From: Climacium dendroides | Taxonomy: Eukaryota; Streptophyta; Bryopsida; Hypnales; Climaciaceae | NCBI GenBank assembly: GCA_950106755.1 | Contig: CATNNA010000003.1 | Coordinates: forward strand, 124,001-188,000 | Direction: 5' to 3' | DNA length: 64,000 nt | Shown: positions 25,011 through 38,210 of the stretch, piece by piece | Layout: each line of letters starts with the position of its first letter | Numbering within the stretch: the stretch's first letter is position 1 | Position numbers and translations under genes: made by a program | The notes under the pieces: generated by a model | Told to the model about the DNA's origin: nothing | The model's database searches: none | What the model saw: the letters and a program-made list of their open reading frames with translations, nothing else

Positions 25011-25600
25011 CTGGGATGTCTTAAAGTTAAGTTTTTCCATGAATTCTAATTATTTTGAACAATTGCAACTTGTGTGTTATGTTTTTGGACATGCTTGCAC
25101 GTCAAACCGATATAATTTATTGCTTTGGTTTTATTAAATACAGCATGATTTCTAGAGTATTTGTTTTGAAATCCATTTCAAATGAAGAAGACAGTGTAGG
25201 AAAGCAATAGGCTGGGATGTCTTAAAGTTAAGTTTTTCCATGAATTCTAATTATTTTGAACAATTGCAACTTGTGTGTTATGTTTTTGGACATGCTTGCA
25301 CGTCAAACCGATATAATTTATTGCTTTGGTTTTATTAAATACAGCATGATTTCTAGAGTATTTGTTTTGAAATCCATTTCAAATGAAGAAGACAGTGTAG
25401 GAAAGCAATAGGCTGGGATGTCTTAAAGTTAAGTTTTTCCATGAATTCTAATTATTTTGAACAATTGCAACTTGTGTGTTATGTTTTTGGACATGCTTGC
25501 ACGTCAAACCGATATAATTTATTGCTTTGGTTTTATTAAATACAGCATGATTTCTAGAGTATTTGTTTTGAAATCCATTTCAAATGAAGAAGACAGTGTA
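25011..25600. repeat. Run of near-identical single 201-bp monomers
   Basis: CTGGGATGTC occurs at 25,011, 25,212 and 25,413, each 201 bp apart. The intervening monomers (T20, A34, T55, GCTTT, C128, AAG, GTAGG) look identical over two full periods, the third differing only at GTACG near its end. This is a monomer-scale tandem duplication inside HOR DNA. Confidence 0.85.
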
Positions 25601-25613
25601 CGAAAGCAATAGG

Positions 25614-27235
25614 CTGGTTTGTCTTAAAATTAAGTTTTTCCATGAATCCTAATTATTTTGAACAATTGCAACTTGTGTGTTATGTTTTTGGACATGCTTG
25701 CACGTCAAACCGATATAATTTATTGCTTTGGTTTTATTAAATACAGCATGATTTCTAGAGTATTTGTTTTGAAATCCATTTCAAATGAAGAAGACAGTGT
25801 AGGAAAGCAATAGGCTGGTTTGTCTTAAAGTTAAGTTTTTCCATGAATTCTAATTATTTTGATCAATTGCAACTTGTGTGTTATGTTTTTGGACATGCTT
25901 GCACGTCAAACCGATATAATTTATTGGTTTGCGTTTCATTAAATACAGCATGATTTTTAGAGTATTTGTTTTGAAATCCATTTCAAATGTCAAAGACAGT
26001 GGAGGAAAGCAATAGGCTGGTTTGTCTTAAAATTAAGTTTTTCCATGAATCCTAATTATTTTGAACAATTGCAACTTGTGTGTTACGTTTTTGGACATGC
26101 TTGCACGTCAAACCGATATAATTTATTGCTTTGGTTTTATTAAATACAGCATGATTTCTAGAGTATTTGTTTTGAAATCCATTTCAAATGAAGAAGACAG
26201 TGTAGGAAAGCAATAGGCTGGTTTGTCTTAAAGTTAAGTTTTTCCATGAATTCTAATTATTTTGATCAATTGCAACTTGTGTGTTATGTTTTTGGACATG
26301 CTTGCACGTCAAACCGATATAATTTATTGCTTTGGTTTTATTAAATACAGCATGATTTCTAGAGTATTTGTTTTGAAATCCATTTCAAATGAAGAAGACA
26401 GTGTAGGAAAGCAATAGGCTGGTTTGTCTTAAAATTAAGTTTTTCCATGAATCCTAATTATTTTGAACAATTGCAACTTGTGTGTTATGTTTTTGGACAT
26501 GCTTGCACGTCAAACCGATATAATTTATTGCTTTGGTTTTATTAAATACAGCATGATTTCTAGAGTATTTGTTTTGAAATCCATTTCAAATGAAGAAGAC
26601 AGTGTAGGAAAGCAATAGGCTGGTTTGTCTTAAAGTTAAGTTTTTCCATGAATTCTAATTATTTTGATCAATTGCAACTTGTGTGTTATGTTTTTGGACA
26701 TGCTTGCACGTCAAACCGATATAATTTATTGGTTTGGGTTTCATTAAATACAGCATGATTTTTAGAGTATTTGTTTTGAAATCCATTTCAAATGTCAAAG
26801 ATAGTGTAGGAAAGCAATAGGCTGGTTTGTCTTAAAATTAAGTTCTCCCATGAATCCTAATTATTTTGAACAATTGCAACTTGTGTGTTACGTTTTTGGA
26901 CATGCTTGCACGTCAAACCGATATAATTTATTGCTTTGGTTTTATTAAATACAGCATGATTTCTAGAGTATTTGTTTTGAAATCCATTTCAAATGAAGAA
27001 GACAGTGTAGGAAAGCAATAGGCTGGTTTGTCTTAAAGTTAAGTTTTTCCATGAATTCTAATTATTTTGATCAATTGCAACTTGTGTGTTATGTTTTTGG
27101 ACATGCTTGCACGTCAAACCGATATAATTTATTGGTTTTGGGTTTTATTAAATACAGCATGATTTCTAGAGTATTTGTTTTGAAATCCATTTTAAATGAA
27201 GAAGACAGTGTAGGAAAGCAATAGGCTGGTTTGTC
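25614..27235. repeat. Dimer-like zone between HOR blocks
   Basis: C20/GCTTT/AAG monomers alternate with T20/GATC monomers here, giving a local dimer of about 403 bp. One GATC monomer ends with GATAGTG and is followed by AAGTTCTCCC (the T5 tract at 7-11 broken, 26,841); the same pair of changes recurs at 30,064, 3,223 bp away. A 203-bp monomer with the T155 allele lies at about 27,130-27,240. Confidence 0.75.
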
Positions 27236-29249
27236 TTAAGGTTAAGTTTTTCCATGAATCCTAATTATTTTGAACAATTGCAACTTGTGTGTTACGTTTT
27301 TGGACATGCTTGCACGTCAAACCGATATAATTTATTGCTTTGGGTTTCATTAAATACAGCATGATTTTTAGAGTATTTGTTTTGAAATCCATTTCAAATG
27401 AAGAAGACAGTGTACGAAAGCAATAGGCTGGTTTGTCTTAAAATTAAGTTTTTCCATGAATCCTAATTATTTTGAACAATTGCAACTTGTGTGTTATGTT
27501 TTTGGACATGCTTGCACGTCAAACCGATATAATTTATTGCTTTGGTTTTATTAAATACAGCATGATTTCTAGAGTATTTGTTTTGAAATCCATTTCAAAT
27601 GAAGAAGACAGTGTAGGAAAGCAATAGGCTGGTTTGTCTTAAAGTTAAGTTTTTCCATGAATTCTAATTATTTTGATCAATTGCAACTTGTGTGTTATGT
27701 TTTTGGACATGCTTGCACGTCAAACCGATATAATTTATTGGTTTGCGTTTCATTAAATACAGCATGATTTTTAGAGTATTTGTTTTGAAATCCATTTCAA
27801 ATGTCAAAGACAGTGGAGGAAAGCAATAGGCTGGTTTGTCTTAAAATTAAGTTTTTCCATGAATCCTAATTATTTTGAACAATTGCAACTTGTGTGTTAC
27901 GTTTTTGGACATGCTTGCACGTCAAACCGATATAATTTATTGCTTTGGTTTTATTAAATACAGCATGATTTCTAGAGTATTTGTTTTGAAATCCATTTCA
28001 AATGAAGAAGACAGTGTAGGAAAGCAATAGGCTGGTTTGTCTTAAAGTTAAGTTTTTCCATGAATTCTAATTATTTTGATCAATTGCAACTTGTGTGTTA
28101 TGTTTTTGGACATGTTTGCACGTCAAACCGATATAATTTATTGCTTTGGTTTTATTAAATACAGCATGATTTCTAGAGTATTTGTTTTGAAATCCATTTC
28201 AAATGAAGAAGACAGTGTAGGAAAGCAATAGGCTGGTTTGTCTTAAGGTTAAGTTTTTCCATGAATCCTAATTATTTTGAACAATTGCAACTTGTGTGTT
28301 ACGTTTTTGGACATGCTTGCACGTCAAACCGATATAATTTATTGCTTTGGGTTTCATTAAATACAGCATGATTTTTAGAGTATTTGTTTTGAAATCCATT
28401 TCAAATGAAGAAGACAGTGTACGAAAGCAATAGGCTGGTTTGTCTTAAAATTAAGTTTTTCCATGAATCCTAATTATTTTGAACAATTGCAACTTGTGTG
28501 TTATGTTTTTGGACATGCTTGCACGTCAAACCGATATAATTTATTGCTTTGGTTTTATTAAATACAGCATGATTTCTAGAGTATTTGTTTTGAAATCCAT
28601 TTCAAATGAAGAAGACAGTGTAGGAAAGCAATAGGCTGGTTTGTCTTAAAGTTAAGTTTTTCCATGAATTCTAATTATTTTGATCAATTGCAACTTGTGT
28701 GTTATGTTTTTGGACATGCTTGCACGTCAAACCGATATAATTTATTGGTTTGCGTTTCATTAAATACAGCATGATTTTTAGAGTATTTGTTTTGAAATCC
28801 ATTTCAAATGTCAAAGACAGTGGAGGAAAGCAATAGGCTGGTTTGTCTTAAAATTAAGTTTTTCCATGAATCCTAATTATTTTGAACAATTGCAACTTGT
28901 GTGTTACGTTTTTGGACATGCTTGCACGTCAAACCGATATAATTTATTGCTTTGGTTTTATTAAATACAGCATGATTTCTAGAGTATTTGTTTTGAAATC
29001 CATTTCAAATGAAGAAGACAGTGTAGGAAAGCAATAGGCTGGTTTGTCTTAAAGTTAAGTTTTTCCATGAATTCTAATTATTTTGATCAATTGCAACTTG
29101 TGTGTTATGTTTTTGGACATGTTTGCACGTCAAACCGATATAATTTATTGCTTTGGTTTTATTAAATACAGCATGATTTCTAGAGTATTTGTTTTGAAAT
29201 CCATTTCAAATGAAGAAGACAGTGTAGGAAAGCAATAGGCTGGTTTGTC
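27236..29249. repeat. 5-monomer tandem pair, 1,007 bp
   Basis: TTAAGG at 27,236 and 28,243, GTGGAGG at 27,813 and 28,820, and the unique CATGTTTGC at 28,111 and 29,118 all give an offset of 1,007 bp. CATGTTTGC (a C-to-T change at monomer 69) is found only in these two copies. The next monomers (29,250-29,850) continue the same order without TTAAGG or CATGTTTGC, so a partial third copy lacking the private changes follows. Confidence 0.87.
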
Positions 29250-30316
29250 TTAAAGTTAAGTTTTTCCATGAATTCTAATTATTTTGATCAATTGCAACTT
29301 GTGTGTTATGTTTTTGGACATGCTTGCACGTCAAACCGATATAATTTATTGGTTTGCGTTTCATTAAATACAGCATGATTTTTAGAGTATTTGTTTTGAA
29401 ATCCATTTCAAATGTCAAAGACAGTGGAGGAAAGCAATAGGCTGGTTTGTCTTAAAATTAAGTTTTTCCATGAATCCTAATTATTTTGAACAATTGCAAC
29501 TTGTGTGTTACGTTTTTGGACATGCTTGCACGTCAAACCGATATAATTTATTGCTTTGGTTTTATTAAATACAGCATGATTTCTAGAGTATTTGTTTTGA
29601 AATCCATTTCAAATGAAGAAGACAGTGTAGGAAAGCAATAGGCTGGTTTGTCTTAAAGTTAAGTTTTTCCATGAATTCTAATTATTTTGATCAATTGCAA
29701 CTTGTGTGTTATGTTTTTGGACATGCTTGCACGTCAAACCGATATAATTTATTGCTTTGGTTTTATTAAATACAGCATGATTTCTAGAGTATTTGTTTTG
29801 AAATCCATTTCAAATGAAGAAGACAGTGTAGGAAAGCAATAGGCTGGTTTGTCTTAAAGTTAAGTTTTTCCATGAATTCTAATTATTTTGATCAATTGCA
29901 ACTTGTGTGTTATGTTTTTGGACATGCTTGCACGTCAAACCGATATAATTTATTGGTTTGGGTTTCATTAAATACAGCATGATTTTTAGAGTATTTGTTT
30001 TGAAATCCATTTCAAATGTCAAAGATAGTGTAGGAAAGCAATAGGCTGGTTTGTCTTAAAATTAAGTTCTCCCATGAATCCTAATTATTTTGAACAATTG
30101 CAACTTGTGTGTTACATTTTTGGACATGCTTGCACGTCAAACCGATATAATTTATTGCTTTGGTTTTATTAAATACAGCATGATTTCTAGAGTATTTGTT
30201 TTGAAATCCATTTCAAATGAAGAAGACAGTGTAGGAAAGCAATAGGCTGGTTTGTCTTAAAGTTAAGTTTTTCCATGAATTCTAATTATTTTGATCAATT
30301 GCAACTTGTGTGTTAT

Positions 30317-33300
30317 GTTTTTGGACATGCTTGCACGTCAAACCGATATAATTTATTGCTTTGGTTTTATTAAATACAGCATGATTTCTAGAGTATTTGT
30401 TTTGAAATCCATTTTAAATGAAGAAGACAGTGTAGGAAAGCAATAGGCTGGTTTGTCTTAAGGTTAAGTTTTTCCATGAATCCTAATTATTTTGAACAAT
30501 TGCAACTTGTGTGTTACGTTTTTGGACATGCTTGCACGTCAAACCGATATAATTTATTGCTTTGGGTTTCATTAAATACAGCATGATTTTTAGAGTATTT
30601 GTTTTGAAATCCATTTCAAATGTCAAAGACAGTGTAGGAAAGCAATAGGCTGGTTTGTCTTAAAGTTAAGTTTTTCCATGAATCCTAATTATTTTGAACA
30701 ATTGCAACTTGTGTGTTACGTTTTTGGACATGCTTGCACGTCAAACCGATATAATTTATTGCTTTGGTTTTATTAAATACAGCATGATTTCTAGAGTATT
30801 TGTTTTGAAATCCATTTCAAATGTCAAAGACAGTGTACGAAAGCAATAGGCTGGTTTGTCTTAGAGTTAAGTTTTTCCATGAATCCTAATTATTTTCAAC
30901 AATTGCAACTTGTGTGTTATGTTTTTGGACATGCTTGCACGTCAAACCGATATAATTTATTGCTTTGGTTTTATTAAATACAGCATGATTTCTAGAGTAT
31001 TTGTTTTGAAATCCATTTCAAATGTCATAGACAGTGTAGGAAAGCAATAGGCTGGTTTGTCTTAAAGTTAAGTTTTTCCATGAATTCTAATTATTTTGAT
31101 CAATTGCAACTTGTGTGTTATGTTTCTGGACATGCTTGCACGTCAAACCGATATAATTTATTGCTTTGGTTTTATTAAATACAGCATGATTTCTAGAGTA
31201 TTTGTTTTGAAATCCATTTCAAATGTCATAGACAGTGTATGAAAGCAATAGGCTGGTTTGCCTTAAAGTTAAGTTTTTCCATGAATTCTAATTATTTTGA
31301 TCACTTGCAACTTGTGTGTTATGTTTTTGGACATGCTTGCACGTCAAACCGATATAATTTATTGGTTTGCGTTTCATTAAATACAGCATGATTTTTAGAG
31401 TATTCGTTTTGAAATCCATTTCAAATGAAGAAGACAGTGGAGGAAAGCAATAGGCTGGTTTGTCTTAAAATTAAGTTTTTCCATGAATCCTAATTATTTT
31501 GAACAATTGCAACTTGTGTGTTATGTTTTTGGACATGCTGCACGTCAAACCGATATAATTTATTGGTTTGCGTTTCATTAAATACAGCATGATTTTTAGA
31601 GTATTTGTTTTGAAATCCATTTCAAATGAAGAAGACAGTGTATGAAAGCAATAGGCTGGTTTGTCTTAAAATTAAGTTTTTCCATGAATTCTAATTATTT
31701 TGAACAATTGCAACTTGTGTGTTATGTTCTTGGACATGCTTGCACGTCAAACCGATATAATTTATTGGTTTGCGTTTCATTAAATACAGCATGATTTCTA
31801 GAGTATTTGTTTTGAAATCCATTTCAAATGTCAAAGACAGTGTAGGAAAGCAATAGGCTGGTTTGTCTTAAAATTAAGTTTTTCCATGAATCCTAATTAT
31901 TTTGAACAATTGCAACTTGTGTGTTATGTTTTTGGACATGCTTGCACGTCAAACCGATATAATTTATTGCTTTGGTTTTATTAAATACAGCATGATTTCT
32001 AGAGTATTTGTTTTGAAATCCATTTCAAATGAAGAAGACAGTGTAGGAAAGAAATAGGCTGGGATGTCTTAAAGTTAAGTTTTTCCATGAATTCTAATTA
32101 TTTTGAACAATTGCAACTTGTGTGTTATGTTTTTGGACATGCTTGCACGTCAAACCGATATAATTTATTGCTTTGGTTTTATTAAATACAGCATGATTTC
32201 TAGAGTATTTGTTTTGAAATCCATTTCAAATGAAGAAGACAGTGTAGGAAAGCAATAGGCTGGTTTGTCTTAAAGTTAAGTTTTTCCATGAATTCTAATT
32301 ATTTTGAACAATTGCAACTTGTGTGTTATGTTTTTGGACATGCTTGCACGTCAAACCGATATAATTTATTGCTTTGGTTTTATTAAATACAGCATGATTT
32401 CTAGAGTATTTGTTTTGAAATCCATTTCAAATGAAGAAGACAGTGTAGGAAAGCAATAGGCTGGTTTGTCTTAAAGTTAAGTTTTTCCATGAATTCTAAT
32501 TATTTTGATCAATTACAACTTGTGTGTTATGTTTTTGGACATGCTTGCACGTCAAACCGATATAATTTATTGGTTTGGGTTTCATTAAATACAGCATGAT
32601 TTTTAGAGTATTTGTTTTGAAATCCATTTTAAATGAAGAAGACAGTGTAGGAAAGCAATAGGCTGGTTTGTCTTAAAGTTAAGTTTTTCCATGAATCCTA
32701 ATTATTTTGAACAATTGCAACTTGTGTGTTACGTTTTTGGACATGCTTGCATGTCAAACCGATATAATTTATTGGTTTTGGGTTTTATTAAATACAGCAT
32801 GATTTCTAGAGTATTTGTTTTGAAATCCATTTTAAATGAAGAAGACAGTGTAGGAAAGCAATAGGCTGGTTTGTCTTAAGGTTAAGTTTTTCCATGAATC
32901 CTAATTATTTTGAACAATTGCAACTTGTGTGTTACGTTTTTGGACATGCTTGCACGTCAAACCGATATAATTTATTGCTTTGGGTTTCATTAAATACAGC
33001 ATGATTTTTAGAGTATTTGTTTTGAAATCCATTTCAAATGTCAAAGACAGTGTAGGAAAGCAATAGGCTGGTTTGTCTTAAAGTTAAGTTTTTCCATGAA
33101 TCCTAATTATTTTGAACAATTGCAACTTGTGTGTTACGTTTTTGGACATGCTTGCACGTCAAACCGATATAATTTATTGCTTTGGTTTTATTAAATACAG
33201 CATGATTTCTAGAGTATTTGTTTTGAAATCCATTTCAAATGAAGAAGACAGTGTACGAAAGCAATAGGCTGGTTTGTCTTAAAATTAAGTTTTTCCATGA

Positions 33301-33539
33301 ATCCTAATTATTTTCAACAATTGCAACTTGTGTGTTATGTTTTTGGACATGCTTGCACGTCAAACCGATATAATTTATTGCTTTGGTTTTATTAAATACA
33401 GCATGATTTCTAGAGTATTTGTTTTGAAATCCATTTCAAATGTCATAGACAGTGTAGGAAAGCAATAGGCTGGTTTGTCTTAAAGTTAAGTTTTTCCATG
33501 AATCCTAATTATTTTGAACAATTGCAACTTGTGTGTTAC
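30317..33539. repeat. 16-monomer HOR, copy A (3,223 bp)
   Basis: This block is followed immediately by a second copy. Private markers and their positions here and in copy B: TTAAGG 30,458 / 33,681; a one-base deletion giving GGACATGCTG 31,531 / 34,754; CAATTAC 32,511 / 35,734; GCATGTC in the 63-78 dyad 32,740-32,755 / 35,963-35,978; TTTTCAAC 33,311 / 36,534. All differ by exactly 3,223 bp. It contains a sub-string resembling the 20-24.8 kb HOR (GATCACTTG, TATTCG, TGTTCTTGG), so it was assembled partly from that lineage. Confidence 0.9.
32740..32755. other. Perfect GACATGC/GCATGTC dyad (C-to-T at CpG)
   Basis: In this monomer the conserved CpG at 75-76 reads TpG, so the imperfect 63-78 dyad becomes perfect (7-bp arms, TT spacer). 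The only other copy is at 35,963-35,978, carried by the 3,223-bp duplication. A corresponding monomer 6,247 bp further (about 42,210-42,225) keeps the C. The change is of the kind produced by deamination of methylated cytosine, but one event cannot show methylation. Confidence 0.8.
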
Positions 33540-36500
33540 GTTTTTGGACATGCTTGCACGTCAAACCGATATAATTTATTGCTTTGGTTTTATTAAATAC
33601 AGCATGATTTCTAGAGTATTTGTTTTGAAATCCATTTTAAATGAAGAAGACAGTGTAGGAAAGCAATAGGCTGGTTTGTCTTAAGGTTAAGTTTTTCCAT
33701 GAATCCTAATTATTTTGAACAATTGCAACTTGTGTGTTACGTTTTTGGACATGCTTGCACGTCAAACCGATATAATTTATTGCTTTGGGTTTCATTAAAT
33801 ACAGCATGATTTTTAGAGTATTTGTTTTGAAATCCATTTCAAATGTCAAAGACAGTGTAGGAAAGCAATAGGCTGGTTTGTCTTAAAGTTAAGTTTTTCC
33901 ATGAATCCTAATTATTTTGAACAATTGCAACTTGTGTGTTACGTTTTTGGACATGCTTGCACGTCAAACCGATATAATTTATTGCTTTGGTTTTATTAAA
34001 TACAGCATGATTTCTAGAGTATTTGTTTTGAAATCCATTTCAAATGTCAAAGACAGTGTACGAAAGCAATAGGCTGGTTTGTCTTAGAGTTAAGTTTTTC
34101 CATGAATCCTAATTATTTTCAACAATTGCAACTTGTGTGTTATGTTTTTGGACATGCTTGCACGTCAAACCGATATAATTTATTGCTTTGGTTTTATTAA
34201 ATACAGCATGATTTCTAGAGTATTTGTTTTGAAATCCATTTCAAATGTCATAGACAGTGTAGGAAAGCAATAGGCTGGTTTGTCTTAAAGTTAAGTTTTT
34301 CCATGAATTCTAATTATTTTGATCAATTGCAACTTGTGTGTTATGTTTCTGGACATGCTTGCACGTCAAACCGATATAATTTATTGCTTTGGTTTTATTA
34401 AATACAGCATGATTTCTAGAGTATTTGTTTTGAAATCCATTTCAAATGTCATAGACAGTGTATGAAAGCAATAGGCTGGTTTGCCTTAAAGTTAAGTTTT
34501 TCCATGAATTCTAATTATTTTGATCACTTGCAACTTGTGTGTTATGTTTTTGGACATGCTTGCACGTCAAACCGATATAATTTATTGGTTTGCGTTTCAT
34601 TAAATACAGCATGATTTTTAGAGTATTCGTTTTGAAATCCATTTCAAATGAAGAAGACAGTGGAGGAAAGCAATAGGCTGGTTTGTCTTAAAATTAAGTT
34701 TTTCCATGAATCCTAATTATTTTGAACAATTGCAACTTGTGTGTTATGTTTTTGGACATGCTGCACGTCAAACCGATATAATTTATTGGTTTGCGTTTCA
34801 TTAAATACAGCATGATTTTTAGAGTATTTGTTTTGAAATCCATTTCAAATGAAGAAGACAGTGTATGAAAGCAATAGGCTGGTTTGTCTTAAAATTAAGT
34901 TTTTCCATGAATTCTAATTATTTTGAACAATTGCAACTTGTGTGTTATGTTCTTGGACATGCTTGCACGTCAAACCGATATAATTTATTGGTTTGCGTTT
35001 CATTAAATACAGCATGATTTCTAGAGTATTTGTTTTGAAATCCATTTCAAATGTCAAAGACAGTGTAGGAAAGCAATAGGCTGGTTTGTCTTAAAATTAA
35101 GTTTTTCCATGAATCCTAATTATTTTGAACAATTGCAACTTGTGTGTTATGTTTTTGGACATGCTTGCACGTCAAACCGATATAATTTATTGCTTTGGTT
35201 TTATTAAATACAGCATGATTTCTAGAGTATTTGTTTTGAAATCCATTTCAAATGAAGAAGACAGTGTAGGAAAGAAATAGGCTGGGATGTCTTAAAGTTA
35301 AGTTTTTCCATGAATTCTAATTATTTTGAACAATTGCAACTTGTGTGTTATGTTTTTGGACATGCTTGCACGTCAAACCGATATAATTTATTGCTTTGGT
35401 TTTATTAAATACAGCATGATTTCTAGAGTATTTGTTTTGAAATCCATTTCAAATGAAGAAGACAGTGTAGGAAAGCAATAGGCTGGTTTGTCTTAAAGTT
35501 AAGTTTTTCCATGAATTCTAATTATTTTGAACAATTGCAACTTGTGTGTTATGTTTTTGGACATGCTTGCACGTCAAACCGATATAATTTATTGCTTTGG
35601 TTTTATTAAATACAGCATGATTTCTAGAGTATTTGTTTTGAAATCCATTTCAAATGAAGAAGACAGTGTAGGAAAGCAATAGGCTGGTTTGTCTTAAAGT
35701 TAAGTTTTTCCATGAATTCTAATTATTTTGATCAATTACAACTTGTGTGTTATGTTTTTGGACATGCTTGCACGTCAAACCGATATAATTTATTGGTTTG
35801 GGTTTCATTAAATACAGCATGATTTTTAGAGTATTTGTTTTGAAATCCATTTTAAATGAAGAAGACAGTGTAGGAAAGCAATAGGCTGGTTTGTCTTAAA
35901 GTTAAGTTTTTCCATGAATCCTAATTATTTTGAACAATTGCAACTTGTGTGTTACGTTTTTGGACATGCTTGCATGTCAAACCGATATAATTTATTGGTT
36001 TTGGGTTTTATTAAATACAGCATGATTTCTAGAGTATTTGTTTTGAAATCCATTTTAAATGAAGAAGACAGTGTAGGAAAGCAATAGGCTGGTTTGTCTT
36101 AAGGTTAAGTTTTTCCATGAATCCTAATTATTTTGAACAATTGCAACTTGTGTGTTACGTTTTTGGACATGCTTGCACGTCAAACCGATATAATTTATTG
36201 CTTTGGGTTTCATTAAATACAGCATGATTTTTAGAGTATTTGTTTTGAAATCCATTTCAAATGTCAAAGACAGTGTAGGAAAGCAATAGGCTGGTTTGTC
36301 TTAAAGTTAAGTTTTTCCATGAATCCTAATTATTTTGAACAATTGCAACTTGTGTGTTACGTTTTTGGACATGCTTGCACGTCAAACCGATATAATTTAT
36401 TGCTTTGGTTTTATTAAATACAGCATGATTTCTAGAGTATTTGTTTTGAAATCCATTTCAAATGAAGAAGACAGTGTACGAAAGCAATAGGCTGGTTTGT

Positions 36501-36762
36501 CTTAAAATTAAGTTTTTCCATGAATCCTAATTATTTTCAACAATTGCAACTTGTGTGTTATGTTTTTGGACATGCTTGCACGTCAAACCGATATAATTTA
36601 TTGCTTTGGTTTTATTAAATACAGCATGATTTCTAGAGTATTTGTTTTGAAATCCATTTCAAATGTCATAGACAGTGTAGGAAAGCAATAGGCTGGTTTG
36701 TCTTAAAGTTAAGTTTTTCCATGAATCCTAATTATTTTGAACAATTGCAACTTGTGTGTTAC
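33540..36762. repeat. 16-monomer HOR, copy B (3,223 bp)
   Basis: Direct tandem partner of copy A. The left limit is set by monomer position 55 (T at 30,316 and C at 33,539, so the copies match only after this). On the right, order agreement with a would-be third copy fails near 36,860 (C155 versus T155). I found no difference between the two copies at the markers and lines compared by eye, including the one-base deletion and the GCATGTC change, so this is probably one of the youngest large events in the window. Confidence 0.9.
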
Positions 36763-38210
36763 GTTTTTGGACATGCTTGCACGTCAAACCGATATAATTT
36801 ATTGCTTTGGTTTTATTAAATACAGCATGATTTCTAGAGTATTTGTTTTGAAATCCATTTCAAATGAAGAAGACAGTGTAGGAAAGCAATAGGCTGGTTT
36901 GTCTTAAAGTTAAGTTTTTCCATGAATTCTAATTATTTTGATCAATTGCAACTTGTGTGTTATGTTTTTGGACATGCTTGCACGTCAAACCGATATAATT
37001 TATTGGTTTGCGTTTCATTAAATACAGCATGATTTTTAGAGTATTTGTTTTGAAATCCATTTCAAATGTCAAAGACAGTGGAGGAAAGCAATAGGCTGGT
37101 TTGTCTTAAAATTAAGTTTTTCCATGAATCCTAATTATTTATGAACAATTGCAACTTTTGTGTTATGTTTTTGGACATGCTTGCACGTCAAACCGATATA
37201 ATTTATTGCTTTGGTTTTATTAAATACAGCATGATTTCTAGAGTATTTGTTTTGAAATCCATTTCAAATGAAGAAGACAGTGTAGGAAAGCAATAGGCTG
37301 GGATGTCTTAAAGTTAAGTTTTTCCATGAATTCTAATTATTTTGAACAATTGCAACTTGTGTGTTATGTTTTTGGACATGCTTGCACGTCAAACCGATAT
37401 AATTTATTGGTTTGGGTTTCATTAAATACAGCATGATTTCTAGAGTATTTGTTTTGAAATCCATTTCAAATGAAGAAGACAGTGTATGAAAGCAATAGGC
37501 TGGTTTGTCTTAAAATTAAGTTTTTCCATGAATCCTAATTATTTTGAACAATTGCAACTTGTGTGTTATGTTTTTGGACATGCTTGCACGTCAAACCGAT
37601 ATAATTTATTGCTTTGGTTTTATTAAATACAGCATGATTTCTAGAGTATTTGTTTTGAAATCCATTTCAAATGTCAAAGACAGTGTAGGAAAGCAATAGG
37701 CTGGTTTGTCTTAAAGTTAAGTTTTTCCATGAATTCTAATTATTTTGATCAATTACAACTTGTGTGTTATGTTTTTGGACATGCTTGCACGTCAAACCGA
37801 TATAATTTATTGGTTTGGGTTTCATTAAATACAGCATGATTTTTAGAGTATTTGTTTTGAAATCCATTTTAAATGAAGAAGACAGTGTAGGAAAGCAATA
37901 GGCTGGTTTGTCTTAAAGTTAAGTTTTTCCATGAATCCTAATTATTTTGAACAATTGCAACTTGTGTGTTATGTTTTTGGACATGCTTGCACGTCAAACC
38001 GATATAATTTATTGCTTTGGTTTTATTAAATACAGCATGATTTCTAGAGTATTTGTTTTGAAATCCATTTCAAATGAAGAAGACAGTGTAGGAAAGCAAT
38101 AGGCTGGGATGTCTTAAAGTTAAGTTTTTCCATGAATTCTAATTATTTTGAACAATTGCAACTTGTGTGTTATGTTTTTGGACATGCTTGCACGTCAAAC
38201 CGATATAATT
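35670..38210. repeat. Long-range copy relation, offset 6,247 bp (left member)
   Basis: The order of monomers here matches about 41,917-44,457. Markers: CAATTAC 35,734 / 41,981 and 37,751 / 43,998; TTTTCAAC 36,534 / 42,781; inserted-A ATTTATGAAC with ATG at 37,141 / 43,388. The members have diverged at some sites: GCATGTC versus GCACGTC, GTCAAAG versus TTTAAATGAAG near 36,260 / 42,507, and AACTTTTG versus AACTTGTG near 37,150 / 43,397. This relation is therefore older than the 3,223-bp pair or has been altered by later exchange. Confidence 0.8.
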
